Shown here: piece by piece, positions 27,718 through 35,922 of the stretch
Layout of the letters: every line of letters begins with the position of its first letter
How positions within the stretch are numbered: position 1 is the stretch's first letter
DNA from: CAJCIS01 sp965276755
Lineage (GTDB): Bacteria > Pseudomonadota > Alphaproteobacteria > Acetobacterales > Acetobacteraceae
Reading direction: 5' to 3'
Length of the DNA stretch: 64,000 nt
Assembly (NCBI GenBank): GCA_965276755.1
Contig: OZ255625.1
Span: 496,001 to 560,000, forward strand
Notes under the pieces: generated by a model
Seen by the model: only the letters and a program-made list of their open reading frames with translations
Database searches by the model: none
What the model was told of the DNA's origin: nothing
Translations under genes and position numbers: made by a program

Positions 27718-27781
27718 GGTATCGGGCAGGGCTGGTACTCCGGACGCGGTCAGGTCAGGGCCGGTTGCCCGGCAAGTCTGA

Positions 27782-27984
27782 CCCCCCTCTGTCGCGGAAA
27801 CCTGAGAGATTCAGGTGCTCCCTCCGTTGGCAGAGGTTGGCACCCTTACTCCGTCGGTGCGGCGGTCACCCGCCGGCTTTCCAGAGGTCCATGCCCCAGT
27901 GCGGTCCTTTGTGCCTGAGCGATTCCGGGGGCCGGTTGCGCCTTCGGCGGCAGGGCACGTGGCCCTGCTGCTCTTCCGCGTGGG
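27782..27984 (-). ncRNA. tandem glycine riboswitch
   Basis: On the minus strand, aptamer 1 runs from GCGGAAGAG (about 27980) through GCCGAAGGCGCAACCG and CGCTCAGGCACAAAGGACCG to ACTGGGG. Aptamer 2 runs from CTCTGGAAAG through CACCGACGGAGTAAG and CTCTCAGGTTTCCGCGACAGAGG. Both halves carry the conserved glycine-aptamer core, and the arrangement is the classic cooperative tandem. It sits directly upstream of gcvT. A GGTCAG ... CTGACC stem with an inner GCCGG/CCGGC pairing (about 27742-27776) follows and is the likely expression platform. In this class glycine normally turns the operon on. Confidence 0.95.
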
Positions 27985-28144
27985 TATTTGGACTTAAGTA
28001 GAGTGCCGGTGAGTGCGGCCAAGTTCAAGCGCCGATTTGCACCGCCGCAAGATGGCAGGTGGCACCAAATGGCGGGTGGAAAGCGACCTTGACATGGCAC
28101 AGCTTCTGCCGATATGGAAAGGGCGCTTTACACAGGAGGATAGG

Positions 28145-28522
28145 ATGGGTGGGCGCCGCTATCTTGCCGAACTTGGCGCAGCCATTATCGCCTACACGGC
28201 CGTGCTGGTGCTCTCCCTGACGGTGCTGATCCACGCCCAGTTGCGCGGCCCGGCCGCGACGCTGATTGCCATGACGCCGATGATCCCCGCGGCAGGCGCC
28301 TGCTGGGCCATGCTGCGGCAGGTGCGCCGCATCGATGAAATGCAGCGTCGCGTGCAGTTGGAGGCACTGGCAATTTCCTTCGCCGGCACTGCGCTGATCA
28401 CGTTCAGCTATGGTTTCCTCGAAGGCGTCGGCTACCCGCGGATGAGCATGTTCGTCGTTTGGCCGATCATGGCCACGTTGTGGGTCGTTGCCTTGTTCGT
28501 CTGCCACAGGCGCTACGGATGA
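28145..28522 (+). CDS. four-TM membrane protein paired with an XRE regulator
   Basis: 125 residues from ATG 28145, chosen for the AGGAGG site 5 nt upstream. About four hydrophobic helices: YLAELGAAIIAYTAVLVLSL, ATLIAMTPMIPAAGACWAML, ALAISFAGTALITFSYGFL and MFVVWPIMATLWVVALFV. The loop RRIDEMQRRVQLEALA is typical of small membrane proteins that travel with a short HTH regulator. The stop overlaps the regulator start by 4 nt. Function unknown. Confidence 0.8.
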   Translation: MGGRRYLAELGAAIIAYTAVLVLSLTVLIHAQLRGPAATLIAMTPMIPAAGACWAMLRQVRRIDEMQRRVQLEALAISFAGTALITFSYGFLEGVGYPRMSMFVVWPIMATLWVVALFVCHRRYG

Positions 28523-28710
28523 AAAACCGCGTCCGTACTCTTCGGACCGAGCAAGGCTGGTCACAGGGCGAGTTGGGCGCGCGACTGGCCGTTTCTCGGC
28601 AGACCGTGAATGCCATCGAGGCGGAGCGATATGATCCAAGCCTGCCACTGGCCTTTCGCATTGCGGAGGTTTTTGCGCTGCGGATTGAAGATGTTTTCGA
28701 GCGGAGATAA
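28519..28710 (+). CDS. XRE-family transcriptional regulator (short, YozG-like)
   Basis: 63 residues, essentially one helix-turn-helix: LRTEQGWSQGELGARLAVSRQTVNAIE. The ATG (28519) overlaps the membrane-protein stop (ATGA). Such two-gene cassettes are common; the regulator usually controls its own operon. A family B hairpin follows directly. Confidence 0.88.
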   Translation: MKNRVRTLRTEQGWSQGELGARLAVSRQTVNAIEAERYDPSLPLAFRIAEVFALRIEDVFERR

Positions 28711-28711
28711 T

Positions 28712-28759
28712 GGAAGGAAGCAGTCCTTTTTTGGGAAAAAGGGCCCAAAGACTTTGGTC
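28712..28759. terminator. family B hairpin 3' of the XRE gene
   Basis: GTCCTTTTTT and AAAAAGGGC arms start 14 nt after the stop, followed by AAAGACTTTGG. It is a diverged copy of the A/T-rich family B element. Confidence 0.6.
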
Positions 28760-28857
28760 TAGTTGATCTCCCGCCACTTCCCTGGGCGCGAGGCGCCTCG
28801 CTTTCAGGTCGCGCAGCCCCCTTTCTGCACATGCCGCTATAATGATAGAGCGGCGCC

Positions 28858-29475
28858 ATGACGCGCAGCACCCTGTTTTTCCTGCTCCTGGCTGGCCCAG
28901 CCTGCGCTCAATCTGCGGACAACATGGCGATTTGCGCCACCAACCCCGCCTACGGGCCCGATGTCATGCGCTCCGTGCTCAACGCCCAGCTTCAGCGGGA
29001 CCACGATGAGGCGCTGGACGCCGAGCCGCCTGAGCAGATGGCCCGCGAAGCGGCGGCACTCGGCATCAAGGAATGCGCGGCCGACCTGACCGCCCATCCT
29101 GCCATCGGCCAGGTGCTCGCGGGCCTGGTGACGATCGATCAGCAAGTGGCGTGGGACGCATATAACACGACGTGCAGCGACCACGGCGCGACCAAGGCCG
29201 CGTGCATGAAGGCGGAAGTGGGTTCCGCGCAGGCGCTGCGGCGGATGTCAAAGACCAACGATCCGGCGGGCTCTCGCGCGCTGGTCTCGGCGTGCCAGCT
29301 TGTGCTGACGAGCGATTTTGCGATGGTGGAATGGCGCACCTGCGTTGATGCGGGGCTGGCCGTGCACGCAAGCCCGGCACGCGCGGCGCAGTGCAAGACT
29401 TCGGTGAATTGGCATGTGGCCAAGACGGGGGCGCAAGCTGGGGGGATTGTGGCGGGGTGTTTGAGGCAAGGGTAG
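28858..29475 (+). CDS. secreted cysteine-rich protein, unknown function
   Basis: 205 residues; a short signal peptide (FFLLLAGPACAQS) and a helical mature part with eight cysteines (ICATN, ECAAD, TCSD, AACMK, SACQ, RTCV, AQCK, GCLR), enough for four disulfides. No family recognised. It is monocistronic, between a family B and a family A hairpin, and convergent with the UbiC-like gene. Confidence 0.7.
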   Translation: MTRSTLFFLLLAGPACAQSADNMAICATNPAYGPDVMRSVLNAQLQRDHDEALDAEPPEQMAREAAALGIKECAADLTAHPAIGQVLAGLVTIDQQVAWDAYNTTCSDHGATKAACMKAEVGSAQALRRMSKTNDPAGSRALVSACQLVLTSDFAMVEWRTCVDAGLAVHASPARAAQCKTSVNWHVAKTGAQAGGIVAGCLRQG

Positions 29476-29480
29476 ATCAA

Positions 29481-29514
29481 GATTGGGGAGGATGGCGCAT
29501 CCCCCCAGGTCTTA
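29481..29514. terminator. family A hairpin between convergent genes
   Basis: TTGGGGAGGATG - GCG - CATCCCCCCAGG, between the stop at 29475 and the facing stop at 29512. Probably a bidirectional terminator. Confidence 0.6.
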
Positions 29515-29982
29515 CTTCCTATAAAACTCATGCACCAGCGCAATTGCCGCGTTCCCAACCCGCAAGATAGCTTCATGGTGCAACGCATAAGCCTCGCCCG
29601 GCGTGCAAACGCGCGCTGCCAAATTCTCGCGGCTCGGCTGCATCGGCGCCACCACCGCCCCGAACGGTGTTGTGCTGCTCAGCAATGTCGCGGCCATGCC
29701 CGGCCAAAGACGCGCCGGTACATACCATAAATCGGCATCTGAAACCGGCCGCCCGGCGGCCATCAGCATCACGCGCCGATGCGTAACCTCGCCGGGATCG
29801 GCCACAGCCAACGCGACGCATTGCGATTGGCTCGCCGGCACTGCCGCGCCCGGCACGCGCGCAATTTCGACAGGGTCGCCGAACACCTCGCGCAGCACTG
29901 CGGTTGCACTTGCACTCGCGAGCAATTTGCGGTGAAGCGACAGCACCGCCGTGCGTGAATTCAGCAAAGCGGCAGAAGACAC
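29512..29982 (-). CDS. putative chorismate-lyase-like (UbiC-like) protein
   Basis: About 156 residues from GTG 29982. The frame is open further (ATG 30051, 30090), but those starts would overlap conserved DUF3293 coding sequence by about 90-130 nt. The sequence resembles the UbiC/chorismate pyruvate-lyase fold: LNSRTAVLSLHRKLL, EVTHRRVMLMAAGRPVSDADLWYVP and TTPFGAVVAPMQPSREN. If it is UbiC, it would make 4-hydroxybenzoate for ubiquinone. The match is from pattern only and the family is divergent. Confidence 0.45.
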   Translation of the reverse strand: MSSAALLNSRTAVLSLHRKLLASASATAVLREVFGDPVEIARVPGAAVPASQSQCVALAVADPGEVTHRRVMLMAAGRPVSDADLWYVPARLWPGMAATLLSSTTPFGAVVAPMQPSRENLAARVCTPGEAYALHHEAILRVGNAAIALVHEFYRK

Positions 29983-30344
29983 GGTGCCTGGCCGGCGTGC
30001 AGCCGCACGAGTGCCACTTGCCGGTAACGCCGCCCGAGCCGCTTCATCCATGCTTGCGGTCCTGCCACCATGAATTGCGGCTCCAGCCACAATCCGGCGC
30101 CGCTCTGTGCGGGATAGGTGGTGCGGCGCGCCAAGGCGGCGTGCAGACGCGCCATCATGCGCGCGTTCAGGCCCGCCGGCGCGCGTCGGCCGTTCGGGTT
30201 GGAGGCGGTGATCAGCACGGCCTCTCGCGTGCCCATGCCAGCCAGCAATCCATCCAGCGCGCGGGAGCGCCTGCCGATGCGCAGATCAATCCCCGCCGCC
30301 TGGTAGCGGCAGGTACTGTAGGCCACGGCCAGATGCGGCTTCAT
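29961..30344 (-). CDS. DUF3293 protein
   Basis: 127 residues from ATG 30344. The frame is open further upstream, but that region is rodA in another frame. It matches the DUF3293 pattern: AYSTCRYQAAGIDLRIGRRS, AVLITASNPNGRRAPAGLN and QSGAGLWLEPQFMVAGP. Function unknown; members are small cytoplasmic proteins. It starts 2 nt after the rodA stop and so belongs to the same transcript. Confidence 0.8.
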   Translation of the reverse strand: MKPHLAVAYSTCRYQAAGIDLRIGRRSRALDGLLAGMGTREAVLITASNPNGRRAPAGLNARMMARLHAALARRTTYPAQSGAGLWLEPQFMVAGPQAWMKRLGRRYRQVALVRLHAGQAPCLLPLC

Positions 30345-30346
30345 GT

Positions 30347-31495
30347 TCAGAAGGCCTCGGCCGGGTCTGCGAATTCTACATCCCGGTGAACATGCACCGA
30401 CATCAGAAGCCCCATGGCGAACATCACGGTCAGCATGGCCGAGCCGCCATGACTGACCAGCGGCAGCGGCACCCCGCCCACGGGAATGGCGCCGACCACC
30501 ATGGCCACATTGACGAAGACGTACATGAACAGGTTGACGCTGATGCCCAGCGCCAGCAGCCGCCCATACTGATTGCGGGCGCGCAACGCGATGATCGCAG
30601 CGCCCAGAACGATCAGCAGCAAAAGTGCAAGCAATGCCAAGCCGCCGATCAATCCCCATTCCTCGGCAACGATGGAAAAGATGAAATCGGTTTGCTTCTC
30701 CGGCAAGAAATTCAAATGCGCCTGCGTGCCCTGCATGAAACCCTTGCCCCACATTCCGCCCGATCCGAGCGCAATCTTGGACTGGATGATGTTGTAGCCG
30801 GCGCCCAACGGATCGGATTCGGGATTGAGGAAGGTGGTGATGCGGGCGCGCTGGTAATCGTGCAGGTGGTGATAGGCGAAATTGACCGCCAGCGGCAGCG
30901 GCAGCACCAGCAGGCCGATCTGCCACAGCCGCATTCCCGCCGCCACGAATATGACAAAGCCGACCACGCCTGTGATGAAGGCGGTGCCCAGATTGGGCTC
31001 CTTTAGGATCAGCACCACTGGCAGCAACACGGCGATGGCCGGCGGGATCAGGAACAGCGGATTTCCCACCCGCTCCCAGCTTGCACGATTGAACCAGCTG
31101 GCGAGTGCCATGCACAGCGCCACCTTCATGATTTCGCTCGGTTGGAGTTGCAGCGGCCCGATATCCAGCCAGCGCTCGGCACCCTTGCCGACATGGCCCA
31201 TGCGCAGGGTGAGAACCAGCAGCACCAGCGCCACGCCGTAGAAGGGCCAACTGAACCGGGCGAGAAAGCGGATGTCGATCATGGCCAGGCTGAGCGCCAT
31301 GACCAAGCCGGCGGCAAAGCGCAGGCCGTGGCGCCAGGCGTAGGGCTCCGGCCCGCCGCCGGCTGAGTAGAGGGCGGTGTAGCCGCAGCAGGCGAGCGCA
31401 CAGAGCAGGGCGATGTAAGGCCAGTGCACGCGGAAAAGCTTGGTGAGCAAGCCGAAATCGGGCTCGGCGCGGAGGAGGCGGCGTTCGGTGATCAT
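30347..31495 (-). CDS. rodA: RodA, SEDS peptidoglycan glycosyltransferase of the elongasome
   Basis: 382 residues with about ten TM helices. SEDS signatures: GHVGKGAERWLDIGPLQLQPSEIMK, LKEPNLGTA, NPESDPLGAGYNIIQSKIALGSGG, FMQGTQAHLNFLPEKQTDFIFS and VGGVPLPLVSHGGSAML. It polymerises lipid II with PBP2 for lateral wall growth; the mrdA partner is not next to it here. Divided from czcA by a paired family A element. Confidence 0.95.
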   Translation of the reverse strand: MITERRLLRAEPDFGLLTKLFRVHWPYIALLCALACCGYTALYSAGGGPEPYAWRHGLRFAAGLVMALSLAMIDIRFLARFSWPFYGVALVLLVLTLRMGHVGKGAERWLDIGPLQLQPSEIMKVALCMALASWFNRASWERVGNPLFLIPPAIAVLLPVVLILKEPNLGTAFITGVVGFVIFVAAGMRLWQIGLLVLPLPLAVNFAYHHLHDYQRARITTFLNPESDPLGAGYNIIQSKIALGSGGMWGKGFMQGTQAHLNFLPEKQTDFIFSIVAEEWGLIGGLALLALLLLIVLGAAIIALRARNQYGRLLALGISVNLFMYVFVNVAMVVGAIPVGGVPLPLVSHGGSAMLTVMFAMGLLMSVHVHRDVEFADPAEAF

Positions 31496-31522
31496 GGGGC
31501 GGGGGCGGATATGGAGAGAAAA

Positions 31523-31680
31523 AGGCTGGGGGGATAGTGCCTGTCCCTAAAGCAATCGATGAAGGACAGAATTGGGGAATGTGCCATTCCCCCCAAACCC
31601 CTCGTCATTTGTTTAGACGAGGCTCAAAAATCGACGGGGGGTCTGGGGGGAATGGCACATTCCCCCCAGCCCTCTTTTAG
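31523..31680. repeat. family A cluster: truncated copy plus head-to-head pair
   Basis: A truncated half (GGCTGGGGGGATAGTGCC, 31523-31550) is followed by a complete inverted pair at 31569-31680 with spacer GTTTAGACGAGGCTCAAAAA. The right half overlaps the 3' end of czcA and supplies its stop codon. Confidence 0.75.
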
Positions 31681-34600
31681 CTTTCTCTTCACACCCGCCC
31701 AGCTAGGCCTGGCGTCCATCACCACCGGATAGAGCGATGGCAGAACGAGCAGGGTCAGCAGCGTCGCCGTGATCAGCCCGCCGATCACCACAGTGGCCAG
31801 CGGCCGCTGCACCTCCGATCCCGCGCTGGTGGAAACAGCCATCGGCAAAAACCCGATCGAGGCGACCAGCGCGGTCGTCAGCACAGGCCGCAGCCGCTTC
31901 TCCGCCGCATCGCGCGCGGCATCGGCGGCGTTGCAGCCGGCCTGCCGTTCCTGCTGGATGTAGCTGGCCAGCACCACACCATCGAGGATGGCAATCCCGA
32001 ACGTGGAGATGAAGCCGATGCCGGCCGAGACGCTGAATGGCATGCCGCGCAGCACGAGTGCCGCGATGCCGCCGGTCGCCGCCATCGGCACGTTGAGGAA
32101 GATCAGCCCGGCCACGCGCAGACTGGAAAAATTCAGATACAGCATCAGGAACAACAGCACGAGCACCGCCGGCACCACGATCGCCAGGCGTGCGGTCGCA
32201 CTCTGCAGGTTCTTGAAGGTGCCGCTCCATTCCAGCGTGTAACCGGTGGGCAGCTTGACCTTCTGCGTCACCGCCCGCTGCGCCTCGGTCACGAAGCTCT
32301 GGATGTCGCGGCCGCTGACGTTGATGTCCACATCCAGCCGGCGCTGCAACTTGTCATGCTCGATCTGGGCAGGCCCGTCCGCCACGCCGATATCGGCCAC
32401 CGCCGAGAGCGGCACGGTGGCACCATTCGGCAGCCCGACGGGAAGCTCGCCGATGGCGGCCGCACTTGCCCGCGCGCCTGGCGAGACGCGCACCATGATC
32501 GGCGTCTCGGTGTTGTCCTGGCCGTAAACCATGCCGACCGCGTGGCCGCCTATGGCTTGCACCACGGCCAGCGCGTCCGCCGCCGTGGCGCCGGTGCGAG
32601 CCAGAAGCTCGCGGTTAATGCGCACGGTCAGCGCGGGCAGGCCGCCCTGCTGCTCCGCACGCACGTCCGAGGCACCCTTGATGGCCTGGATTGCTGCGGC
32701 CGCCTGGTCGCCGAGGCGTTTGAGCTGGGCGAGATCCTGGCCGTAGAAGGTGAGCGCCACGTCCGAGCGGACGCCCTGCAACAGGTCGTCCATGCGCATC
32801 TGGATCGGCTGCGACAGCTCGAAGGCCACGCCAGGCACCGCGGCCTTCACACGCTCTTCCATCGCCGAGGAGATGCCGGCCTGGGTTGCGGCCGTCTTCC
32901 ACTGGCCCGGCGGCTTGAGAATGACGTAGGTGTCCGTGCTCTGCACGCCCATCGGGTCGGTCGGCGTGGCCGCACTGCCGGTTTGGGAGACGACGCTGGC
33001 CACGTCAGGAAAGCTTTTCAGCACCCGTTCGATCTGCCCGACAAGGCGCAGGGACGCATCGAGATTGATGCTCGGCAGCTTGTTGGACGTGACGACAATC
33101 GCCCCTTCGGCGAGTTGGGGGATGAACTCGCCGCCCAGACCCAGGGCCAGGACAACCGAGCCCGCGAACAGCACAAACGCGATGGCAGCGGTGATCCAGG
33201 GATGGGCGGAACTGCGCCGCAGGACCGGGGTGTAGCAGCGCCTTGCGATGCGTACCAGCCAGGTATCCCGCGCGGCGGCGCGGCTGCTTAGGAAGGTCGC
33301 GGCAAGCGCCGGCACGGCCAGCATCGTCACCACCAGCGCGCTGACCAGCGCCAGCATGACCGTGAGCGCCATCGGCCGGAACGTCTTGCCCTCGATATCC
33401 TGCAGGCTCAGCACCGGCAGATAGACCATGGTGATGATGGCGACGGAGAATATCACCGGCCGAGCCACTTCGGCGGCGGCCGGAGGCACCGTGCGGACGG
33501 GGTCGGGCTCGCCGCCCGGATCGGACTGGCGCCGCAGGACGTTTTCCACCAGCACCACCGCGCCGTCGACGATCAGCCCGAAATCCAGCGCGCCGAGGCT
33601 CATCAGATTGCCCGAAATACCCAGCGCGCGCATGCCGGCGAAAGCCATCATCATCGATAGCGGGATGACCGCGGCCACGATCAGGCCGGCGCGCAGATTG
33701 CCCAGCATCAGCAGCAGGATGCCAACGACCAGCAGCGCGCCTTCAACCAGGTTGTGGGTGACCGTGTGGATGGCGCGATGGATCAGGTCCGAACGGTCGT
33801 AGAAGATGCTGATCTCCACGCCGGGCGGCAGGCTCTTCTGCACCTCGGCGATCTTGGCCTTCAGGGCTGGCAGGACCTCGCTGGCATTCAGGCCGTACTG
33901 CATGTCGGCCACACCAACGATGGTTTCGCCCACGCCGTCATGGGTGACCGCCCCCAACCTGGCGCGCGGAGCCAGACCCACGCTGCCGATATCGCCCACG
34001 GTGACAGGCGTGCCGCCTGAGGTGGTGCGCAGGACGATGGCGGTTATGTCCCGCGCGTCCTGCGCCAGAGCCATACCGCGGACGATCTGCTGTTCGTCGC
34101 CGTGTTCGATCGACGCGCCGCCGCGCGTGGTGTTGTTGGCCTCGAGCGCCGCGGTAACCTCGGGCAGCGTCATGCGCTCGGCTTGGAGGCGGTCGGGCGA
34201 CACCTGGATTTCGAAGGTCTTGAGCTCGCCGCCGTAGATGTTGACATCGACGATGCCGGGCACCAGCCGGAGCTGGGGCACGATCTTCCATTGCAGCATC
34301 TGGTAGAGCTGCATCGGCGTGTAGCCCGGTCCGCGCAGCTCGAATTCCAGGATCTCGCCCAGCCCGGTAGCGAAGGGACCTTCTTCGGGCGTGGCGACGC
34401 CGGGGGGCATCATCTTCTGCGCCAGTTGCAGCCGCTCGAAGACCTGGGCGCGCGCGGTCTGCACGTCGGCCGCGTCCTCGAAGGTGACATAGACTGCCGA
34501 GAGGCCGAAGCGGGACGTGGAGCGCACGTCCTTGAGCAGCGGCAGACCGGCCATTTGCGTCTCGACCGGCACGGTGACCAGACGCTCCACCTCGGCCGGT

Positions 34601-34767
34601 CCCAGCCCCTGCGCTTCGGTCAGGATCATCACCTGCTTGGGCGAGATGTCGGGCACCGCATCGATGGCGAGCGCGCGCAAATTGAGCAGGCCGGCGCCGA
34701 GCACGCCGAGTGCCAGGACAATGACCAGCCAGCGCCGCGCGACGAGCAGCGCGAAAAAGCCCTGCAC
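31624..34767 (-). CDS. czcA: CzcA-type HME-RND metal efflux pump
   Basis: A 1047-residue RND transporter with GTG start directly abutting the czcB stop. TM helices at the N-terminus and the two six-TM bundles, with large periplasmic loops. The TM4 motif DFGLIVDGAVVLVEN (about residues 395-410) is that of Zn/Co/Cd/Ni HME pumps rather than the Cu/Ag type. It drives proton-coupled cation export with CzcB and CzcC. Odd: the last residues (GWGECAIPPRPPVDF) are encoded by the family A repeat, so the natural C-terminus was probably altered by it. Confidence 0.93.
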   Translation of the reverse strand: MQGFFALLVARRWLVIVLALGVLGAGLLNLRALAIDAVPDISPKQVMILTEAQGLGPAEVERLVTVPVETQMAGLPLLKDVRSTSRFGLSAVYVTFEDAADVQTARAQVFERLQLAQKMMPPGVATPEEGPFATGLGEILEFELRGPGYTPMQLYQMLQWKIVPQLRLVPGIVDVNIYGGELKTFEIQVSPDRLQAERMTLPEVTAALEANNTTRGGASIEHGDEQQIVRGMALAQDARDITAIVLRTTSGGTPVTVGDIGSVGLAPRARLGAVTHDGVGETIVGVADMQYGLNASEVLPALKAKIAEVQKSLPPGVEISIFYDRSDLIHRAIHTVTHNLVEGALLVVGILLLMLGNLRAGLIVAAVIPLSMMMAFAGMRALGISGNLMSLGALDFGLIVDGAVVLVENVLRRQSDPGGEPDPVRTVPPAAAEVARPVIFSVAIITMVYLPVLSLQDIEGKTFRPMALTVMLALVSALVVTMLAVPALAATFLSSRAAARDTWLVRIARRCYTPVLRRSSAHPWITAAIAFVLFAGSVVLALGLGGEFIPQLAEGAIVVTSNKLPSINLDASLRLVGQIERVLKSFPDVASVVSQTGSAATPTDPMGVQSTDTYVILKPPGQWKTAATQAGISSAMEERVKAAVPGVAFELSQPIQMRMDDLLQGVRSDVALTFYGQDLAQLKRLGDQAAAAIQAIKGASDVRAEQQGGLPALTVRINRELLARTGATAADALAVVQAIGGHAVGMVYGQDNTETPIMVRVSPGARASAAAIGELPVGLPNGATVPLSAVADIGVADGPAQIEHDKLQRRLDVDINVSGRDIQSFVTEAQRAVTQKVKLPTGYTLEWSGTFKNLQSATARLAIVVPAVLVLLFLMLYLNFSSLRVAGLIFLNVPMAATGGIAALVLRGMPFSVSAGIGFISTFGIAILDGVVLASYIQQERQAGCNAADAARDAAEKRLRPVLTTALVASIGFLPMAVSTSAGSEVQRPLATVVIGGLITATLLTLLVLPSLYPVVMDARPSWAGVKRKLKEGWGECAIPPRPPVDF

Positions 34768-35922
34768 CTATCCGGCCCCGCCCAGCATGGCTTTCTGCAG
34801 GATGGCCTTGAGCGCGAAACTGCCCGAGGTGACCACCTCGTCACCCGCGGCAAGGCCGGACTGGATCTCGACCCAATCCTGGCGTTCCACGCCTACCTTC
34901 AGCTCGTGGCTTTGGAAACGCCCGTTGCCGGCTGTCGTGAAGGCCACCTGCTTGTCGCCGATCATCTGCACCGCTTCTTGGGGAACGACCAGGTCCCGCC
35001 GGTCGCGATCGCTGGTCAGGACCACCTCGACCGCCATGCCGGCGCGCAGCGCGCCATCGGGGTTCGCAATCTCGACCCGCGCCGGCAGGGTGCGGGCCTG
35101 GGTGTCCAGCGCCGCACCAAGTGCGACCACGTGGCCGTCCCAATGGCGCCCGCCGCCGGGCGTGGTGACGCGGGCCGGGTTGCCGATCGCCAGCAGGGGC
35201 ACGCTGGCTTCCGGCACGTGGGCGAGCACCAGGACCACGGACAAATCGGCGACGGTCAGAGCGTCGCCGCTGGTGTCCACCAATTCGCCGGGGGTGATGC
35301 CGACGCTGACCACAACGCCGCCGAGCGGAGAGGACAGCATGGCCACGCCGGGCGTGCGGCCGGCACCAAGACGCTGGATTTGCGCCTGCAGGGCCGCGGC
35401 GCGGGCACGCGCGGACTCGGCTTGCGCCTCTGCCTGGGCCAGCACCAGGCGCCGCCGCTCTGCTTCTGCGCGCGACAGCGAGCCGTCTTGCGAGAGGAGC
35501 AGGCCGCGCCGCAACGCCTCCCGTGCCACGGCCACGCCTGCCGCGGCCTCGCGCACCGAGGCGCGCGCGGTGGCCAGATTGGCCTCCTCATCGGCCAGGC
35601 TGGGCATGTAGATTTCGGCCAGCGGCTGCCCGGCACGAACCAGATCGCCTGGCTGGGCCAAAAGGCGAAGAACACGGGCCTGGGCCAAGGGGCGCAGCAC
35701 CGCCACGTGCCCCTGGGCAAAGGCGATCGAGCCCGGCACGCGCATAGGCTCGGTGATTTCTCGCGCGGCCACCCGCGCCGTTTGCAGGCCGGCGGTCTTC
35801 TGTTGTTCGGCGCTCATGCGGACCATGCCCGGCGGGTCCGCAGGCGTGGCGGGCTTGGCGTCCTTGGCACGCGCCACGGCCGGGAGCAGGCTCAGCAGTG
35901 CCAGTCCCGCGCGTAGCCACAT
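34768..35922 (-). CDS. czcB: CzcB-type periplasmic adaptor (membrane fusion protein)
   Basis: 384 residues from ATG 35922 (TTG 35925 also in frame). Signal peptide (GLALLSLLPAVARA), then the adaptor layout: barrel-sandwich halves VLRPLAQARVLRLLAQPGDLV and SPLGGVVVSVGITPGELV flanking an Ala/Arg/Glu-rich alpha-hairpin (about 110-195), then beta-barrel (ALDTQARTLPARVEI) and membrane-proximal domains. It links CzcA to the outer-membrane channel. Overlaps the czcC stop by 1 nt (TGATG). Confidence 0.9.
   Translation of the reverse strand: MWLRAGLALLSLLPAVARAKDAKPATPADPPGMVRMSAEQQKTAGLQTARVAAREITEPMRVPGSIAFAQGHVAVLRPLAQARVLRLLAQPGDLVRAGQPLAEIYMPSLADEEANLATARASVREAAAGVAVAREALRRGLLLSQDGSLSRAEAERRRLVLAQAEAQAESARARAAALQAQIQRLGAGRTPGVAMLSSPLGGVVVSVGITPGELVDTSGDALTVADLSVVLVLAHVPEASVPLLAIGNPARVTTPGGGRHWDGHVVALGAALDTQARTLPARVEIANPDGALRAGMAVEVVLTSDRDRRDLVVPQEAVQMIGDKQVAFTTAGNGRFQSHELKVGVERQDWVEIQSGLAAGDEVVTSGSFALKAILQKAMLGGAG

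Noticed and set aside
30345..31250. upstream extension of the DUF3293 frame into a 429-residue protein
   Set aside because: This part overlaps rodA in another frame; only the last 127 residues from ATG 30344 match a family.
34102..35916. 604-residue open frame on the plus strand
   Set aside because: Antisense to czcA and czcB; no recognisable motifs.
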